Shown here piece after piece: positions 11,826 to 13,468 of a DNA stretch of 13,468 nucleotides. The notes below the pieces were generated by a model. The model did no database searches. It was not told the DNA's origin and saw only the letters and a list, made by a program, of their open reading frames with translations. How positions within the stretch are numbered: position 1 is the first letter of the stretch; the number at the start of each line of letters is the position of its first letter. A program made the translations under genes and the position numbers. The stretch comes from Treponema sp. (GTDB lineage: Bacteria; Spirochaetota; Spirochaetia; Treponematales; Treponemataceae): NCBI GenBank assembly GCA_012513125.1, contig JAAZCS010000404.1, positions 1-13,468 of the forward strand. The letters run 5' to 3'.

Positions 11826-13468
11826 TTAGTTGTTTTCTTTATTTTCGCTGATTTCAAGAGTAGCTTTCTTTTTTACATCTTTTTTCTTCATTACAAGTGA
11901 ATAAAGTACAGGAATGATTAATAAAGTTACAAATGTACTTGATGTTAATCCTCCAACAACTGCAACTCCAATTGGTTGAACCATAACAGATTGTCCTTCG
12001 GTTGCAAAACACATTGGTAGCATTCCTAAAATTGTTGTTAATGTTGTCATCATTACAGGTCTAAAACGGCTTTTTCCCGCTTGAAAACATGCTTCCATGA
12101 TAGGAATGTTTCGACCAACAAGAAGATTTGTGTAGTCAACAAGAATAATTCCGTTATTTACTACAATTCCTACAAGCATAATCAGTCCGACCATAGACAT
12201 CAATGAAATTGCTTGTCCTGTTATTTTGTACAAGAAAATTACGCCAATAATAAAGAACGGAATTGTTGCAAGATTTATTAAAGGTGCTTTGAAAGATTCA
12301 TAAGTTGCGGCCATAACACCGAATACAAGTACAATTGCCATCAAAATTATTTTAATATAAAGTTGCATCTGACTTGTTGTATCTTGCCAAGAACCTTCAT
12401 AGCTTACTGTAACGTTGTCTGGAATAATGAATGCTGATGAAATGCCTTGTTTAATTTGTTCTTCAACAACATTTGCTTTTTCGTTTGTTGTAATTCCTGT
12501 TGTAACGTGAATTATTCTAGTTCTATTTTCTCGATTAATAGTAACAGGTCCATATCCTTTTTTCAAAGTTGCAAAATTGGCAACGGAAATCATTCCCGAT
12601 GAACCTTTTACGTAAATTGATTCAAGGTCGTCTACTGTTTTTCTATCATCTTTCTGATACATAACAATTACGCTGTAGTCCTCACCGTTTTGGCGATAAG
12701 TTGATGCAGTTGTTCCATTTAGTGCCGCATTAATTTCTTGTGCGACTGTGGTAATATCAACTCCAAATTGATAAGCTCTTTCTCTGTCTATCACAACTTC
12801 AACTTGAGGCAAACCTTCGTCCATATCAATGCTCGGCTCGCTACAATTGCTCATGTTGTTTATTACTTCCATTATATTATTTGCTACATCAAGTGCTGCA
12901 TCCAAATCTGCGGAACGAATTGCTATATCAATATCATCACCCATCATTTGTGCTCGGAATCCTCTTCCGAAGCTAAATGTTGCTCCAGGGAAATCATTGA
13001 AGTGTGATCTTAGAATACTCTGAATTTCGGCAGCTGATTCAATAGGTTCATCTGGTAAAGATATTTCAATGGAGCCTTTATTTGATGATGTACTACCTCT
13101 TCCGCCACTTCCAATATTTGTAGTTATTGTATCATAGCCTTTTATTTCGTTTTTAATTATATCTTCATATTGTAAAAGAACAGCTTTTGTATTTTCCAAA
13201 GGAGTTCCAACTGCCATGGTCAAGCTCATCGTGATTGAATCATTGTTTCCCATTGGCATCATATTGATTTGCATTGTAGGAATAAATGAAATGGAAATCA
13301 CTAAAATACAAACTGCAATTATAATCGTTACCAATCTGTTGTTTAATGCAGTTTTCAGCAATTTTCCATAGACGTTAGTAAGTTTCTCGATTATTTTCTG
13401 GAAGAAACCATACATCTTTTTTAGAACTGGATTTGTGACTGGTTTTTCATTTCTGTTTGATAGTGGAA
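11826..13468 (-). CDS. RND efflux permease (AcrB/HAE type), C-terminal half; N-terminus off window
   Basis: The minus strand is open from the right edge to TAA at 11826, giving 546 residues with no stop before the edge, so the ATG at 13415 is internal and not the start. The visible part corresponds to the second half of an RND permease (about 1,000 residues or more in full). A membrane segment after NNRLVTIIIAVCILVISISFIP is TM7, followed by a periplasmic porter/docking domain of about 290 residues (VEVVIDRERAYQFGVDITTVAQEINAALNG and IYVKGSSGMISVANFA are typical). Five further helices follow, including MVGLIMLVGIVVNNGIILVDY and RFRPVMMTTLTTILGMLPM, both classic HAE-family segments. It uses proton-motive force to export hydrophobic or amphiphilic compounds with a periplasmic adaptor and outer-membrane channel, which may lie upstream off the window. 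The tail is Lys/Glu-rich and cytoplasmic. Confidence 0.93.
   Translation of the reverse strand, partial: PLSNRNEKPVTNPVLKKMYGFFQKIIEKLTNVYGKLLKTALNNRLVTIIIAVCILVISISFIPTMQINMMPMGNNDSITMSLTMAVGTPLENTKAVLLQYEDIIKNEIKGYDTITTNIGSGGRGSTSSNKGSIEISLPDEPIESAAEIQSILRSHFNDFPGATFSFGRGFRAQMMGDDIDIAIRSADLDAALDVANNIMEVINNMSNCSEPSIDMDEGLPQVEVVIDRERAYQFGVDITTVAQEINAALNGTTASTYRQNGEDYSVIVMYQKDDRKTVDDLESIYVKGSSGMISVANFATLKKGYGPVTINRENRTRIIHVTTGITTNEKANVVEEQIKQGISSAFIIPDNVTVSYEGSWQDTTSQMQLYIKIILMAIVLVFGVMAATYESFKAPLINLATIPFFIIGVIFLYKITGQAISLMSMVGLIMLVGIVVNNGIILVDYTNLLVGRNIPIMEACFQAGKSRFRPVMMTTLTTILGMLPMCFATEGQSVMVQPIGVAVVGGLTSSTFVTLLIIPVLYSLVMKKKDVKKKATLEISENKENN

Noticed and set aside
11816..11857. 14-residue N-terminal extension of the PG0541-like protein
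   Set aside because: It would overlap the pump gene; GGAGG is placed for the ATG at 11815 and the family starts there.
13413..13415. ATG as the start of the RND permease
   Set aside because: The frame stays open to the window edge and the sequence begins in the middle of an RND protein just before TM7.

Overview
The window is AT-rich and looks like part of an anaerobic bacterial chromosome. The gene styles (a PG0541-type protein behind an RND pump, a paired IscU-like scaffold and GGGtGRT protein, a long-form cofactor-independent phosphoglycerate mutase, an ankyrin lipoprotein) make a Treponema-like spirochaete my best guess. That assignment is inference from recognition, not a database result. 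Both TGA and TAA/TAG end intact genes here (prfA ends in TGA, others in TAA or TAG), so I see no sign of a reassigned genetic code.

Layout from left to right: (1) the 5' part of a ZIP-family metal transporter on the minus strand, running off the left edge; (2) a divergent ankyrin-repeat lipoprotein with a coiled-coil tail, closed by a terminator; (3) gpmI with its own promoter and terminator, broken by two in-frame stops (TGA and TAA) 39 bases apart in an otherwise intact frame; (4) a convergent FNT-family (formate/nitrite-type) channel on the minus strand; (5) a 386-base stretch without an intact gene, holding the FNT leader, a strong minus-strand terminator and an unusual array in which the last codons and stop of the next gene are repeated between palindromes; (6) a minus-strand block of SPL-like radical SAM protein, DUF89/ARMT1-like protein, IscU/NifU-like scaffold and GGGtGRT protein; (7) the plus-strand prfA-prmC operon with a 4-base overlap, ending in a bidirectional terminator; (8) a PG0541-like protein and the C-terminal half of an RND efflux permease on the minus strand, running off the right edge.

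Functionally, prfA and prmC form a known pair: PrmC methylates the GGQ glutamine of RF1. The PG0541-like protein is translated directly after the RND pump and probably acts with it. The scaffold and GGGtGRT genes are 19 bases apart and clearly one transcription unit. Their promoter carries a perfect 7-1-7 inverted repeat of the Fur/PerR/Zur type over the -35 region, which would suit metal- or peroxide-responsive control. The most unusual signals are the serial duplication of the GGGtGRT 3' end, whose copies differ only at synonymous positions and are separated by palindromes with compensatory changes, and the doubly interrupted gpmI. Several genes (prfA, the DUF89 gene, the ZIP gene) lack a Shine-Dalgarno sequence and have a -10 element so close to the start codon that leaderless mRNA is likely.
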